From Ignavibacteria bacterium (GTDB taxonomy: Bacteria; Bacteroidota; Ignavibacteria; Ignavibacteriales; Ignavibacteriaceae): a DNA stretch of 34,710 nt. Positions 8,246 to 16,206 of the stretch are shown here, in pieces. The position numbers and the translations under genes were made by a program. The stretch covers positions 1 through 34,710 of the forward strand of contig JAJTBZ010000020.1 in the NCBI GenBank assembly GCA_021286645.1, given 5' to 3'. Under the pieces are notes generated by a model that worked only from the letters and a program-made list of their open reading frames with translations, did not search any database and had not been told where the DNA came from. Position 1 is the stretch's first letter, and the number at the start of each line of letters is the position of its first letter.

Positions 8246-10468
8246 ATGAAACAAAAATTATTTATTGGTTTAACTTCACTTTCTATTCTGTTGGCAGAAC
8301 TTTTCTGGACGCGGTTGTTCTCTGCCGAGTATTACTACACTTTCGCTTTCTTGATTCTTTCTTTCGCTGTTTTGGGTATCGGCTTGGGGGCGCTTACTTT
8401 GAACCTGTTTCGTAGGTTAAACAATGAAAGGTTTTTGCCAATTTACGCGTTGTTATGCGGGCTTATGTTGCTAATTTCTGTTCCGGCAACCTTTGCACTC
8501 CATCTTGATTTTAGTACAATTCTAACTGATAAATGGCAAATTCCAAAATTATTTTCTGTAATTCTTCTTCTCGGTTCAGGGTACTACTTTGGTGGGATTG
8601 TAATAACACTTCTGCTAAATAAAGCTGAAGAGAATGTACAAAAACTTTATATGGCTGACCTGTTTGGTGCTGCTACAGGAGTTATCATATTTGTCGTGGG
8701 TATGAATGTCTGCGGGGCGCAGTTCATGTATGTGGCTACTTCTATACCGGTTTTGATGGTTTCATTTTTGTCATATAAAAATTGGACTAAGCTGCTACCT
8801 GCGGTAATTCTTTTATTGGTAATTGGTTTCCTGTTTTGGAATGGCGGCTTGCCTGAGCAAAAACGTAAAGAACCGGCAAAGGTTATATATACTCATTGGG
8901 ATGCCATATCAAAGATAAAAATCTATGAATTTGATTCTACTGCACGTGGAATAAATATTGATAATGTGGCCAATACTCCAGTTTATAGGTTCGATGGGAA
9001 TTGGAACATGCCTGATTCGCTGAAATTTCAGTTTGCCATTGATGTGAAATATTTAGTAAAGCAGTTTGATCGATGCCGGTTCCTTTCCTTAGGGGCAGGG
9101 GGGGGCAGTGAAGTATTACAGGCTTTACAAAATGGTGCTGCCGAAATACACGCGGTTGAGGTTAACCCTCATATTAATTACTTGTTAAAAGAAGGCAATT
9201 TGAAAAATTACACGGGGAACATTTATAATGATCCCCGTGTATCTGTCATAACCGAAGATGGCCGTGCTTATGTCCGACAGTTCTCAGATAGGTTTGATAT
9301 TATTTACTCATTGAGCTCGAATACATTTGCGGCATTTGCTTCCGGCTCTTTCGCGTTAGCAGAAAATTATTTGTATACTACCGAAGCCTTCATGGATTAC
9401 TGGAGAGCTTTAAGTTCCAAAGGGTATCTTATGATGGAACACCAGTTCTATACTGCCAGACTGGTACCGGAGATATTAGAAGCATTGAAACGATTAGGAG
9501 TTGAAAAACCCGAAAACCACATAGCGGTATATAATTTGCCACAAATGAGGCGAAAGATTCTGTTGGTGTCGAAAAATACTCTCGATCAAAATACTATTAT
9601 GAATGCTGTTGGAGAAATAACCCCCGCAACTGCCCAGTTCCTGCAGGTAATACATCCACAACAGCCTCACAGCCAGGCGCAGCTGATAAATAAAATTATT
9701 ACTGAAGGATGGGAAAAAATTTCGGATACCGTGAAAGCTGATATATCGCCATGTTCAGATAACAGACCGTTTATTGCTCAAATGGGCCTGATGAGAAATT
9801 TTGAATTATCGAAGATTGAAAAGGGTTTCATTCTGGAGTTTTCCGGTTTCCCGCTGGCGAAATCAATAATCCTTCTTATTCTGGCAATATGTCTGGTAAT
9901 AGTAGTTCCACTTAATATAATTCCGGCTTTTAAGAAGGGCGAAAAATTGAATGTCCGCTCCTGGTTGTACTACTTTTCCATTGGAATGGGATATATGATG
10001 ATTGAAGTAATTGTAATTCAAAAATTTTCTCTGTTCATTGGAGCCTCAATCTACAGTTTGTTGCTGGTATTAACCGTACTATTATTGGCGAGTGGTATTG
10101 GTAGTGCACACGCTCAGCGGTATTCTATACGGACTGTCTTTGGTGGTCTGATAGTCGGCATACTGGTAATTACAATTTTTGCTTCTCCCATATTTTCAGT
10201 GAGCGCTTCATTACCTTTAATTGGAAGGTTATGTATCAGTGCATTGTTATTATTACTGCCATCTTATTTTATGGGGATGCCGTTTCCACGCTTAGCATCA
10301 ATACATAAATCGCTTATTCCCTGGGCCTTTGCAGTGAATGGAAGTGCTTCATTGATTGGTTCTATTCTCGTCGTATTAATAGCCTTCAATTGGGGTTATT
10401 CTGTCGCGTTGTTAATCGGAGCGACGGCTTATTTTTTCGCTATGTTTCTATATTCAGAAAAATCTTAA
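8246..10468 (+). CDS. Polytopic spermidine synthase-like membrane protein
   Basis: A 740-residue protein with three parts. Residues about 1-205 contain six membrane helices, residues about 215-500 a Rossmann-type domain, and residues about 525-735 another group of helices. The central domain has a nucleotide-binding glycine loop FLSLGAGGGSEVLQALQ (GAGGGSE at 283-289), the second-strand acidic residue in HAVEVNPHI, and EDGRAYVRQ as in spermidine synthases. Where aminopropyltransferases carry the catalytic Asp after the next strand (YD-hh-hhD), this protein reads FDIIYSLSSNTF, so the catalytic Asp seems replaced. It is therefore probably not a classical spermidine synthase. Homologues of this membrane-embedded type are widespread and uncharacterised. 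The start has a purine-rich GGGAAGAAGAAC ahead of it. A hairpin terminator follows at 10488. Confidence 0.85.
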   Translation: MKQKLFIGLTSLSILLAELFWTRLFSAEYYYTFAFLILSFAVLGIGLGALTLNLFRRLNNERFLPIYALLCGLMLLISVPATFALHLDFSTILTDKWQIPKLFSVILLLGSGYYFGGIVITLLLNKAEENVQKLYMADLFGAATGVIIFVVGMNVCGAQFMYVATSIPVLMVSFLSYKNWTKLLPAVILLLVIGFLFWNGGLPEQKRKEPAKVIYTHWDAISKIKIYEFDSTARGINIDNVANTPVYRFDGNWNMPDSLKFQFAIDVKYLVKQFDRCRFLSLGAGGGSEVLQALQNGAAEIHAVEVNPHINYLLKEGNLKNYTGNIYNDPRVSVITEDGRAYVRQFSDRFDIIYSLSSNTFAAFASGSFALAENYLYTTEAFMDYWRALSSKGYLMMEHQFYTARLVPEILEALKRLGVEKPENHIAVYNLPQMRRKILLVSKNTLDQNTIMNAVGEITPATAQFLQVIHPQQPHSQAQLINKIITEGWEKISDTVKADISPCSDNRPFIAQMGLMRNFELSKIEKGFILEFSGFPLAKSIILLILAICLVIVVPLNIIPAFKKGEKLNVRSWLYYFSIGMGYMMIEVIVIQKFSLFIGASIYSLLLVLTVLLLASGIGSAHAQRYSIRTVFGGLIVGILVITIFASPIFSVSASLPLIGRLCISALLLLLPSYFMGMPFPRLASIHKSLIPWAFAVNGSASLIGSILVVLIAFNWGYSVALLIGATAYFFAMFLYSEKS

Positions 10469-10487
10469 TACTCCTCTTCATGTTCAT

Positions 10488-10540
10488 GAGCCGGCATGTA
10501 CTCTCAATAATACATACCGGCTCAAAATTCTTCTCTTTTT
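10488..10540 (+). terminator. Hairpin terminator after the spermidine synthase-like gene
   Basis: GAGCCGGCATGTA (10488-10500) and TACATACCGGCTC (10511-10523) form a 13-bp stem with one mismatch and a 10-nt loop. A pyrimidine/T-rich stretch ending in TTTTT follows to 10540. It lies 19 bp after the stop codon. This is the only terminator in the window with a recognisable T-rich tail. Confidence 0.65.
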
Positions 10541-10598
10541 GTAAACTATTTTTAAGTGATCTCTGTTTGTTTGTTATAAACAATTAAGTAGAGAGCAA

Positions 10599-11156
10599 AT
10601 GCACGAATTATGTTCAGTGGTGAAAAAAGAGAATATTTTTACTCAGTATTTGAATACACCAATAGCTGATCTGTTAGAATACCATAATATGAATAAGCCA
10701 TTCCCTCAGTATTCATCCGCTCGTTTGCTGATCGGGATGTGCATGGATAATAGAAAACACCTGCATATACCGGAAAATTTTGCATATATAATTCGTTCAG
10801 GCGGTGCAAATTTACGGTATAGTGAATTTAAGGTATCCTTCGCTATAGCTGTTGGCGGCGTGCAGGCAATTGCACTTATAGGACACAATAATTGTGGAAT
10901 GGTAAATCTAGCCTCTAAACGAGAGTCATTTATCAGTGGATTAGTTGAAAACGCCGGATGGAAAAGAGAACTTGCTGAAGAGCATTTTTTGCACTATGCC
11001 CCGCTATTTGAAATTGGTAATGAGGCGGATTTTATTCTTAGTGAAACAAAAAGGCTGCGGACACGCTATCCAAACATTTTGGTGGCCCCGATGATGTATA
11101 AGGTAGAAGACAATAGATTGTACCTGATACAAGAAGATCAGGTACAATCTATTTAA
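10599..11156 (+). CDS. Beta-class carbonic anhydrase homologue
   Basis: A 185-residue protein with the beta-carbonic anhydrase active-site pattern: C-x-D-x-R as CMDNR (Cys48, Asp50, Arg52) and H-x-x-C as GHNNCGM (His96, Cys99). These give the Cys-His-Cys zinc ligands and the Asp-Arg dyad. Between them, IIRSGGANLR replaces the usual RNAGN/RNAAN segment, which marks a divergent subfamily. It is shorter than most bacterial enzymes (about 200-220). Expected reaction: reversible hydration of CO2 to bicarbonate in the cytoplasm; activity is inferred from the conserved residues. A Shine-Dalgarno-like AGAG lies about 8 nt before the ATG. Its last 15 codons are built into a perfect hairpin (11112-11153), and the convergent TPR gene ends only 2 bp away. 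Confidence 0.85.
   Translation: MHELCSVVKKENIFTQYLNTPIADLLEYHNMNKPFPQYSSARLLIGMCMDNRKHLHIPENFAYIIRSGGANLRYSEFKVSFAIAVGGVQAIALIGHNNCGMVNLASKRESFISGLVENAGWKRELAEEHFLHYAPLFEIGNEADFILSETKRLRTRYPNILVAPMMYKVEDNRLYLIQEDQVQSI
11112..11153. terminator. Perfect 17-bp inverted repeat inside the carbonic anhydrase 3' end
   Basis: AATAGATTGTACCTGAT (11112-11128) is exactly repeated in inverse as ATCAGGTACAATCTATT (11137-11153), with an 8-nt loop. It encodes the protein's C-terminal residues and touches the stop codon at 11154. The convergent gene ends at 11159, so the hairpin is placed to stop transcription from both sides. Neither side has a T-tract, so the terminator role is inferred from position and stem strength. 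Confidence 0.6.
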
Positions 11157-11158
11157 TA

Positions 11159-12223
11159 TTAGTTTCCTGATTTTTCCCAGTCGTAGCTCTCAGACCACTT
11201 AATAAAATTCTTAACTGCAGGATCTGTATTATTCTTTTTCTGTAAGATATAATCTGTCATTATAGCGGTATATTTTTTACTTTGCAATTCCTTGAAATAG
11301 GGTAATAAATGAGTGTAGATAAATAGCGTGTTATCGCTTTTTTTATCCAGACTTTCAATTATTAACAAAAGCGTTGAATTAATATATTCGCTCTCTCCCT
11401 TTGCCTTTTCTGATTTTTGCGCAGCCCCGGATAACCCCAGGATCATATCGAGAGCAGCAAAATTCCCTTCATCAACAGGCTGGTTTGTGGTAATGAGAAC
11501 ATTGAATGAATTTGCATTTTCACCTTTTTCAACATTCCCATCGATTGCCTTTCTTAGCTCTTTACGCATTAAATCGGCTCTCTTACCCACAGGCTCTAAG
11601 ATTAAAAACCGGGCAATTGTTAGAATAGCCGGTACCCTGTATGCAGTTGAAGCTAAGTAGACCGTGGCTAACGCATAGTAACTTGATGCATGTTTCGGGT
11701 TAAGAATAATTGCATTCTTGAATGAATTTCTGGCCTCTTCACTTTTCCCGACCTTAAATTGAGTTACTCCCTGATTAAACCATAACATTGAGTTTTGAGG
11801 AGCCTGATCTAAACCATATTTGTATACTTTCAGTGCCTCAGCTGACTTGCCTAAGTTATCGTACGCGTTGCCAATGAGCAGGTAAAAATCATTTATATAT
11901 TTTGATTGAAAAGTTGAACCCAGAATAGCAGTTGAAAGGCTTTTGTTGTAATCGCCGATTTTTGAATATGTCATGGACTGTTCATATAAAGCCCAAACAT
12001 TATCCGGATTCTCAGTAAGAACTTCCTGATACGTGTTTATTGCCTCGGTGTATTTGCCATTATCAAAGAACTCAATTCCTTTTTGAATTTTTGCATTTTG
12101 TGCATCCGTCGAATTCCTAGGATATTTATCAGGTTTCTCCAGGATACTGCCCGAGCACCCAATTAGCAATGATAGAGCAAAAAATAAAAAAGAGTACTGA
12201 ATTAATCGTGAAAGCGGCTTCAT
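11159..12223 (-). CDS. TPR-repeat lipoprotein
   Basis: A 354-residue exported lipoprotein. The signal peptide ends in lipobox LLIGC with Cys23 as the predicted lipidated residue. Tetratricopeptide repeats follow from about residue 43: IQKGIEFFDNGKYTEAINTY, ALYEQSMTYSKIGDYNKSLS, LIGNAYDNLGKSAEALKVYK and WFNQGVTQFKVGKSEEARNS, then ASSYYALATVYLAST. After about residue 190 the protein is helical without an obvious repeat. TPRs bind protein partners; the partner is unknown. AAGGGAAT before the ATG is a good ribosome site. It lies 22 bp downstream of the NdpA-like gene and is probably co-transcribed. Its 3' end faces the carbonic anhydrase gene across the shared hairpin at 11112-11153. Confidence 0.88.
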   Translation of the reverse strand: MKPLSRLIQYSFLFFALSLLIGCSGSILEKPDKYPRNSTDAQNAKIQKGIEFFDNGKYTEAINTYQEVLTENPDNVWALYEQSMTYSKIGDYNKSLSTAILGSTFQSKYINDFYLLIGNAYDNLGKSAEALKVYKYGLDQAPQNSMLWFNQGVTQFKVGKSEEARNSFKNAIILNPKHASSYYALATVYLASTAYRVPAILTIARFLILEPVGKRADLMRKELRKAIDGNVEKGENANSFNVLITTNQPVDEGNFAALDMILGLSGAAQKSEKAKGESEYINSTLLLIIESLDKKSDNTLFIYTHLLPYFKELQSKKYTAIMTDYILQKKNNTDPAVKNFIKWSESYDWEKSGN

Positions 12224-12245
12224 ATTATTCCCTTAATAAAAATTA

Positions 12246-13292
12246 TTACGATTCTTCGTGATAGTAAAGTTTGTAGTATTTACGTCCATCGGGAGCTGTT
12301 CCGTGTTCGAGCATATCGGTTTCCCTGTGAATGTAAATGTGGAAATTATTATCCAGTTTTAATACAGTTTTATACATTTTTTCCTGCCGGCGAACCGCTT
12401 TGGAAGATATCTCAAAGTCATCAATAAAATCAACATCTCTGCTTTGCCGCAGGGCTGCATCATATTCTCTAAATGAGTGAATTACTGACTTATCCTGGAA
12501 AACAACATCTTCAAATTCTTCCCGATTAAAAGTATCTTTATTTTTGAAATACTCTATAGAACGGTTCATCATTTTAATTTGTTCGGTCTTTGAAACTTCC
12601 GACTCGGTTGGCAGTTCTTTCACAACGAAGTCTTTAGCCATTGCTAAAAAACTCTTCGTTTTGTAGTAATTATCATCAAAAGCCCGCAGGGTTAGGAAAC
12701 TATCACACCAAAATTGGGCTTCTGCTGCCTTACTTGTGTTATCAATAATACTTACCTTATATCCAATTTCCTTATCGGTATTGTATATAAGGCAGCCCTT
12801 ATCCAACTTATCGATATTAATTCCATCTTCATAATCTAGTAAAAATTGACCATCAGATACATTGAGTTTAAGAAAAGTATGTCTGTTTTCTGATTTGAAA
12901 ATCCCAATGCAATTTACTACTTCATCAACTACTACCAGGTCGGTAAAATGAACTACAAACAGATCACCTTCTTTTATCTGGGGGTGATTAGAGACCTCAT
13001 ATAAATGCTGTGCTATATCTCTGCTAACTGAATGAAAATCATTTAGATTATTGAATATTTTTTCCGCAAACTGAAATAGGGGATTAAGAGTAAAATCATT
13101 ATTCGAAAATGTGAATGAATAGAATTCTTCTGTCTTAAATTGATGAAGAAAATATCTCTTAAGCAATTCATCCAATCGTTGATCAACCAGCTGTAGTTCC
13201 CGTTTGGAAACGAGCAGAGGTTCTTCATTATTTTTATTACCAACATGGTGGATGGATACTTTATCAATTGTTGTGGTTGTAATATCTAGCAT
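12246..13292 (-). CDS. Nucleoid-associated protein, NdpA/YejK-like
   Basis: A 348-residue cytoplasmic protein matching the NdpA (37-kDa nucleoid-associated, PF04245) family in its Bacteroidota form. Visible features are the N-terminal IHHVGNKNNEE segment (typical h-h-VGN), the middle FVVHFTDLVVVDEVVNCIGIFK region, a WCDSFLTLRAFDDNYYKT segment, and the C-terminal KMYKTVLKLDNNFHIYIH followed by a Tyr-rich tail. Family members associate with DNA and the nucleoid; the mechanism is poorly known. The ATG at 13292 has no clear Shine-Dalgarno sequence, as for several genes here. The upstream 156 bp is extremely AT-rich, as expected for a promoter region. It is the first gene of a pair with the TPR lipoprotein 22 bp downstream. 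Confidence 0.8.
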   Translation of the reverse strand: MLDITTTTIDKVSIHHVGNKNNEEPLLVSKRELQLVDQRLDELLKRYFLHQFKTEEFYSFTFSNNDFTLNPLFQFAEKIFNNLNDFHSVSRDIAQHLYEVSNHPQIKEGDLFVVHFTDLVVVDEVVNCIGIFKSENRHTFLKLNVSDGQFLLDYEDGINIDKLDKGCLIYNTDKEIGYKVSIIDNTSKAAEAQFWCDSFLTLRAFDDNYYKTKSFLAMAKDFVVKELPTESEVSKTEQIKMMNRSIEYFKNKDTFNREEFEDVVFQDKSVIHSFREYDAALRQSRDVDFIDDFEISSKAVRRQEKMYKTVLKLDNNFHIYIHRETDMLEHGTAPDGRKYYKLYYHEES

Positions 13293-13448
13293 CGTCTATA
13301 GATTTGTATATGAATTTTTTGAACTAAATCAGTATTAATTATAATATAAAATACGAATTAGTAAATAATTAATAATTTAATTAATAAAAAAATGAGTTTT
13401 TATTGCTTCTTCACTATGCTGAAGCTGGATAACAATAATTAATTAAAT
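13293..13448 (-). promoter_or_regulatory. AT-rich intergenic region upstream of the NdpA-like gene
   Basis: 156 bp of very AT-rich DNA separates the end of the ABC transporter operon from the NdpA-like gene. On the minus strand it contains TATAAT-like sequence (around 13338-13350) suited to a promoter for the NdpA-like gene. A weak stem (GCTTC ... GAAGC, about 13402-13425) might end the upstream operon. Neither is strong enough to call precisely. Confidence 0.25.
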
Positions 13449-14222
13449 TCAAGTGTTGGAATTAATTTTCGGTACGAAGAAACTGGATTCACCCTCATGG
13501 ATTACTTGAAAATCTAGACCAAACATTTTTTTTAAGTTGACTTCATTGGTGATTATTTTCGATTCACCGAATATTGAATATTTGTCTGGACATAAAAACA
13601 AAACACTATCGAAAAAAGATGTTGCGAAATTTATATCGTGAATAGAAACAATGATCAATTTCTTCTTCGTAATGGATAACTCCTTTAGTAAGCGTAGAGT
13701 TTTAACCGTATTATAAATATCTAGAAAATTAGTTGGTTCATCCAATATTATAATCGGAGTCATTTGTGCTAATGCCATTGAGAGGATTGTTAATCTTCTC
13801 TCACCACTACTTAGGCTTGATATTGGACGATCCTGCAATTGATTCAGCCCAATATCATGCAGAATAGTTTCAACGATCTTAAAGTCGTTTTGTGAATATT
13901 TTCCGAGAAGAGACAGATATGGAGTTCTCCCTAATAAAGTCAGATCTTTAACACTAAAATCCAAGTACGTCGTATATTCTTGAGGTATAAATGAAATATT
14001 TCTGGCTAAAAGTTGTTTATGAAAACTTCGGATATTTATTGAATTAATTAGCACATCTCCAGTGAAGTTTTTATGATGCCCGGCAATAGTTCTTAAAAGA
14101 GTAGATTTACCTATTCCATTGGGACCAAAAACACCTAATAATCCCGAGTCCATCGAAAAATTGATATTTTCAAGGATTACTTTATTTTGAACAAAAAGAG
14201 ATAAATTCTGCACAGAAATCAT
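13449..14222 (-). CDS. ABC transporter ATP-binding protein (FecE/BtuD type)
   Basis: A 257-residue ATPase that powers the FecCD-type permease encoded just upstream. All ABC motifs are intact: Walker A GPNGIGKST (33-41), Q-loop Gln81 in SFIPQEY, signature LSSGE (137-141), Walker B IIILDEP (157-163) with catalytic Glu162, and switch His195 in VSIHD. The length fits the metal-chelate importer class (iron-siderophore, haem, cobalamin). It acts on the cytoplasmic face of the inner membrane. The ATG at 14222 lies 3 bp after the permease stop, so it is the last gene of a four-gene operon. The substrate cannot be decided from the ATPase. Confidence 0.93.
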   Translation of the reverse strand: MISVQNLSLFVQNKVILENINFSMDSGLLGVFGPNGIGKSTLLRTIAGHHKNFTGDVLINSINIRSFHKQLLARNISFIPQEYTTYLDFSVKDLTLLGRTPYLSLLGKYSQNDFKIVETILHDIGLNQLQDRPISSLSSGERRLTILSMALAQMTPIIILDEPTNFLDIYNTVKTLRLLKELSITKKKLIIVSIHDINFATSFFDSVLFLCPDKYSIFGESKIITNEVNLKKMFGLDFQVIHEGESSFFVPKINSNT

Positions 14223-14225
14223 CGA

Positions 14226-15236
14226 CTATGCCACTCGTATTTTGATTAAGACAAAAATAAAAAATGGAAGACCAATAAGCGCCGCAACAATCCCTACGGG
14301 AATTTCAAAAGGAAAGCTATACCGAGCAATTAAATCAATGCACTGCAAAAAAATAGCCCCTGAAACGAGTGAGCAGGGGACGACGAAGGTATTATTAGAT
14401 CCACCAAGAAATCGAACAATATGAGGGATGATTAACCCTACCCACCCTATTGGTCCACATACTGCAGTAACCGAGCTGGTTATTATGGAGGTTAGGATTA
14501 TAAATGTAAATATCTGCCTTTTATAATCAAGTCCTAACGAGGTCGTTTCTACCTCGCCAAGAGAGAGCACGTTCAGTTTCCAGCTTTTTAGAATAAATAA
14601 TGTACCGCAAAGCAAAAGAATGGGTGCAATAAAAAAAACATTTTCCCAGTTTGCGTTTGCAAAACTTCCAAATGTCCAGAATAGAATAGTCTGTATTTTC
14701 TGATCATCGGTAAAATATTGTATTAATGAGACAGAAGCGCTAAAAAACGAAGAAATGATAATTCCTGTTAGCACCATAATTATTGTATCGCGCCCGGGGA
14801 ACAGTTTTGAAGCTATTAGAACAATGGTTACCGATAGCGATCCAAACAAGAACGCAGATAATTGTAACAAAAATGGATTGTATACCTGAAATAATAGTAT
14901 TACAAGCGAAACGCCGAATGCAGATCCAGACGATATCCCTAGAATGTATGGGCTAACAAGTGGGTTACGGAATATAGATTGAAGAACAGTCCCGGAGACT
15001 GCTAAACCAGCGCCGACTAATGATACTAAGAGTATTCTGGGCATTCGGATTTGGCTTAAAATCATCTCTATTTCAGCCTTAATCTGAAGTCCTGAATTGG
15101 TGTTTACATGAGAGATGCCCCAAGCAGCGATTTGCATTGGTGATATTTGGTATTTGCCTAACATTAATGACATTATGCTTATTGATATTAGCAGTCCCAA
15201 CATTAACAAAATAAAAAGATATTGCCTCTTACTCAA
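14226..15236 (-). CDS. FecCD/BtuC-type ABC permease
   Basis: A 336-residue inner-membrane permease with about nine to ten helices. Family hallmarks are seen: RMPRILLVSLVGAGLAVSG near the N-terminus, FRNPLVSPYILGISSGSAFG, and GLIIPHIVRFLGG, the conserved G-h-h-x-PH-h-x-R loop that contacts the ATPase. It forms the channel of an importer for iron-siderophore, haem or cobalamin. The frame begins with TTG at 15236 (TTG AGT AAG AGG), preceded by AAAGAGA about 6 nt away. This TTG gives a basic SKR start before the first helix, which supports it over internal ATGs. The start overlaps the stop of the binding-protein gene by 8 bp. Confidence 0.92.
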   Translation of the reverse strand: MSKRQYLFILLMLGLLISISIMSLMLGKYQISPMQIAAWGISHVNTNSGLQIKAEIEMILSQIRMPRILLVSLVGAGLAVSGTVLQSIFRNPLVSPYILGISSGSAFGVSLVILLFQVYNPFLLQLSAFLFGSLSVTIVLIASKLFPGRDTIIMVLTGIIISSFFSASVSLIQYFTDDQKIQTILFWTFGSFANANWENVFFIAPILLLCGTLFILKSWKLNVLSLGEVETTSLGLDYKRQIFTFIILTSIITSSVTAVCGPIGWVGLIIPHIVRFLGGSNNTFVVPCSLVSGAIFLQCIDLIARYSFPFEIPVGIVAALIGLPFFIFVLIKIRVA

Positions 15237-16206
15237 TATAATTCTCTTTTATTATATTAATAAAGTGTTCATACTCATCGTGAATAGAGATTTGTTTATA
15301 GAGTGCAGGATGTAACCAAATTGCTTTTTCGAGTATACTAAATACAGTTTCTATTCGATATTCAGTCCAACCAGGATGCTCCTTATAAATCCTTTTATTC
15401 TTCACCGCGTTGATCAACTGCCATTTCGGATTTGAATAAATATCCTCCGGATTAAGAGTTGCACGATCCCTAATAATAATTACTTCTGGATTATAATTAC
15501 AAATGTCTTCTAATGAAAGTTGTATACTTGTAACATCATCTCCCATAGCTTTAGTTATTAGTCTGCCTCCTGCGGCTTCAACTATTTCACTCATTACATT
15601 GCCCCCAATAGTTGTCAGTTCGTTGGTTCGAATATAATAGACCGATGGTTTATTTACTACAGGTATTCTGGTTGAGATGGATTGTATTTTTTTTAGCAAT
15701 GAGTCACAAAAATTATAGATCCGGAGCCCCTGTTTCTCTCTCTTTAGAATTTTTGAATATAGCTTTACTTCATTATAAATATCTGTTACAGTTTTCGGAT
15801 ATGTTGCTACTGCTAAAAGATTAAAACCGGTTAGCTTATCAATCACTTGTCTATCCGCTCCAGTAAATACAATATCGGGGTGTAAAAGAATAACTTTTTC
15901 AAAATCAATCTTACCTTGCCCAACTTGGGGCAAGGTAAGAATATTTGGGAAATATGTACTTAAGAATAAAGAACTGGAATTCTGAATTTTCCCAATACCA
16001 ATAATTTTGTCTTTTTCGCCAAGCGCACAAATGATTTCTGCCTGAACATAATACAGCGGTAAGATTCGGCCAATTGTGTCAGGAATAATAACTGTTCGAT
16101 TAAAATAATCCGAAATTGCCAGCCCTTTATTACTTTCTTTCTGCGAGTTGCATCCAGTAAAAAATACGATAAGAACTAAAAGGCCGGTTACTAATAGGGC
16201 TCTCAT
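15229..16206 (-). CDS. ABC importer substrate-binding lipoprotein (BtuF/FecB type)
   Basis: A 325-residue class III periplasmic binding protein, lipidated at Cys19 (lipobox FFTGC). The N-lobe has the family pattern SDYFNRTVIIPDTIGRILPL, EIICALGEKDKIIGIG and DFEKVILLHPDIVFTG. A long linking helix follows, then a C-lobe with YNPEVIIIRD and KRIYKEHPGWTEYRIETVFS. It captures the ligand after passage through the outer membrane and hands it to the permease. This pattern covers iron-siderophore, haem and cobalamin binders; nothing specific assigns one. ATGA overlap with the receptor gene upstream and an 8-bp overlap with the permease downstream show tight coupling. An unusual 13-bp perfect hairpin sits inside the coding sequence at 15909-15940. 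Confidence 0.92.
   Translation of the reverse strand: MRALLVTGLLVLIVFFTGCNSQKESNKGLAISDYFNRTVIIPDTIGRILPLYYVQAEIICALGEKDKIIGIGKIQNSSSLFLSTYFPNILTLPQVGQGKIDFEKVILLHPDIVFTGADRQVIDKLTGFNLLAVATYPKTVTDIYNEVKLYSKILKREKQGLRIYNFCDSLLKKIQSISTRIPVVNKPSVYYIRTNELTTIGGNVMSEIVEAAGGRLITKAMGDDVTSIQLSLEDICNYNPEVIIIRDRATLNPEDIYSNPKWQLINAVKNKRIYKEHPGWTEYRIETVFSILEKAIWLHPALYKQISIHDEYEHFINIIKENYIE
15909..15940. repeat. Perfect 13-bp inverted repeat inside the binding-protein gene
   Basis: TCTTACCTTGCCC (15909-15921) and GGGCAAGGTAAGA (15928-15940) are perfect inverse copies separated by 6 nt. The stem falls about 270-300 nt into the binding-protein gene, in codons for the LPQVGQGKIDF part of the N-lobe. It could form an RNA hairpin affecting translation or mRNA processing within the operon, or be chance. 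Confidence 0.5.

Noticed and set aside
10390-10587. 65-codon rightward ORF
   Set aside because: It overlaps the end of the spermidine synthase-like gene in another frame and runs through the terminator hairpin.
13402-13425. Terminator hairpin after the ABC transporter operon
   Set aside because: The stem is only 5 bp with a long loop; nearby T and A runs are normal for this very AT-rich gap, so I did not call it.
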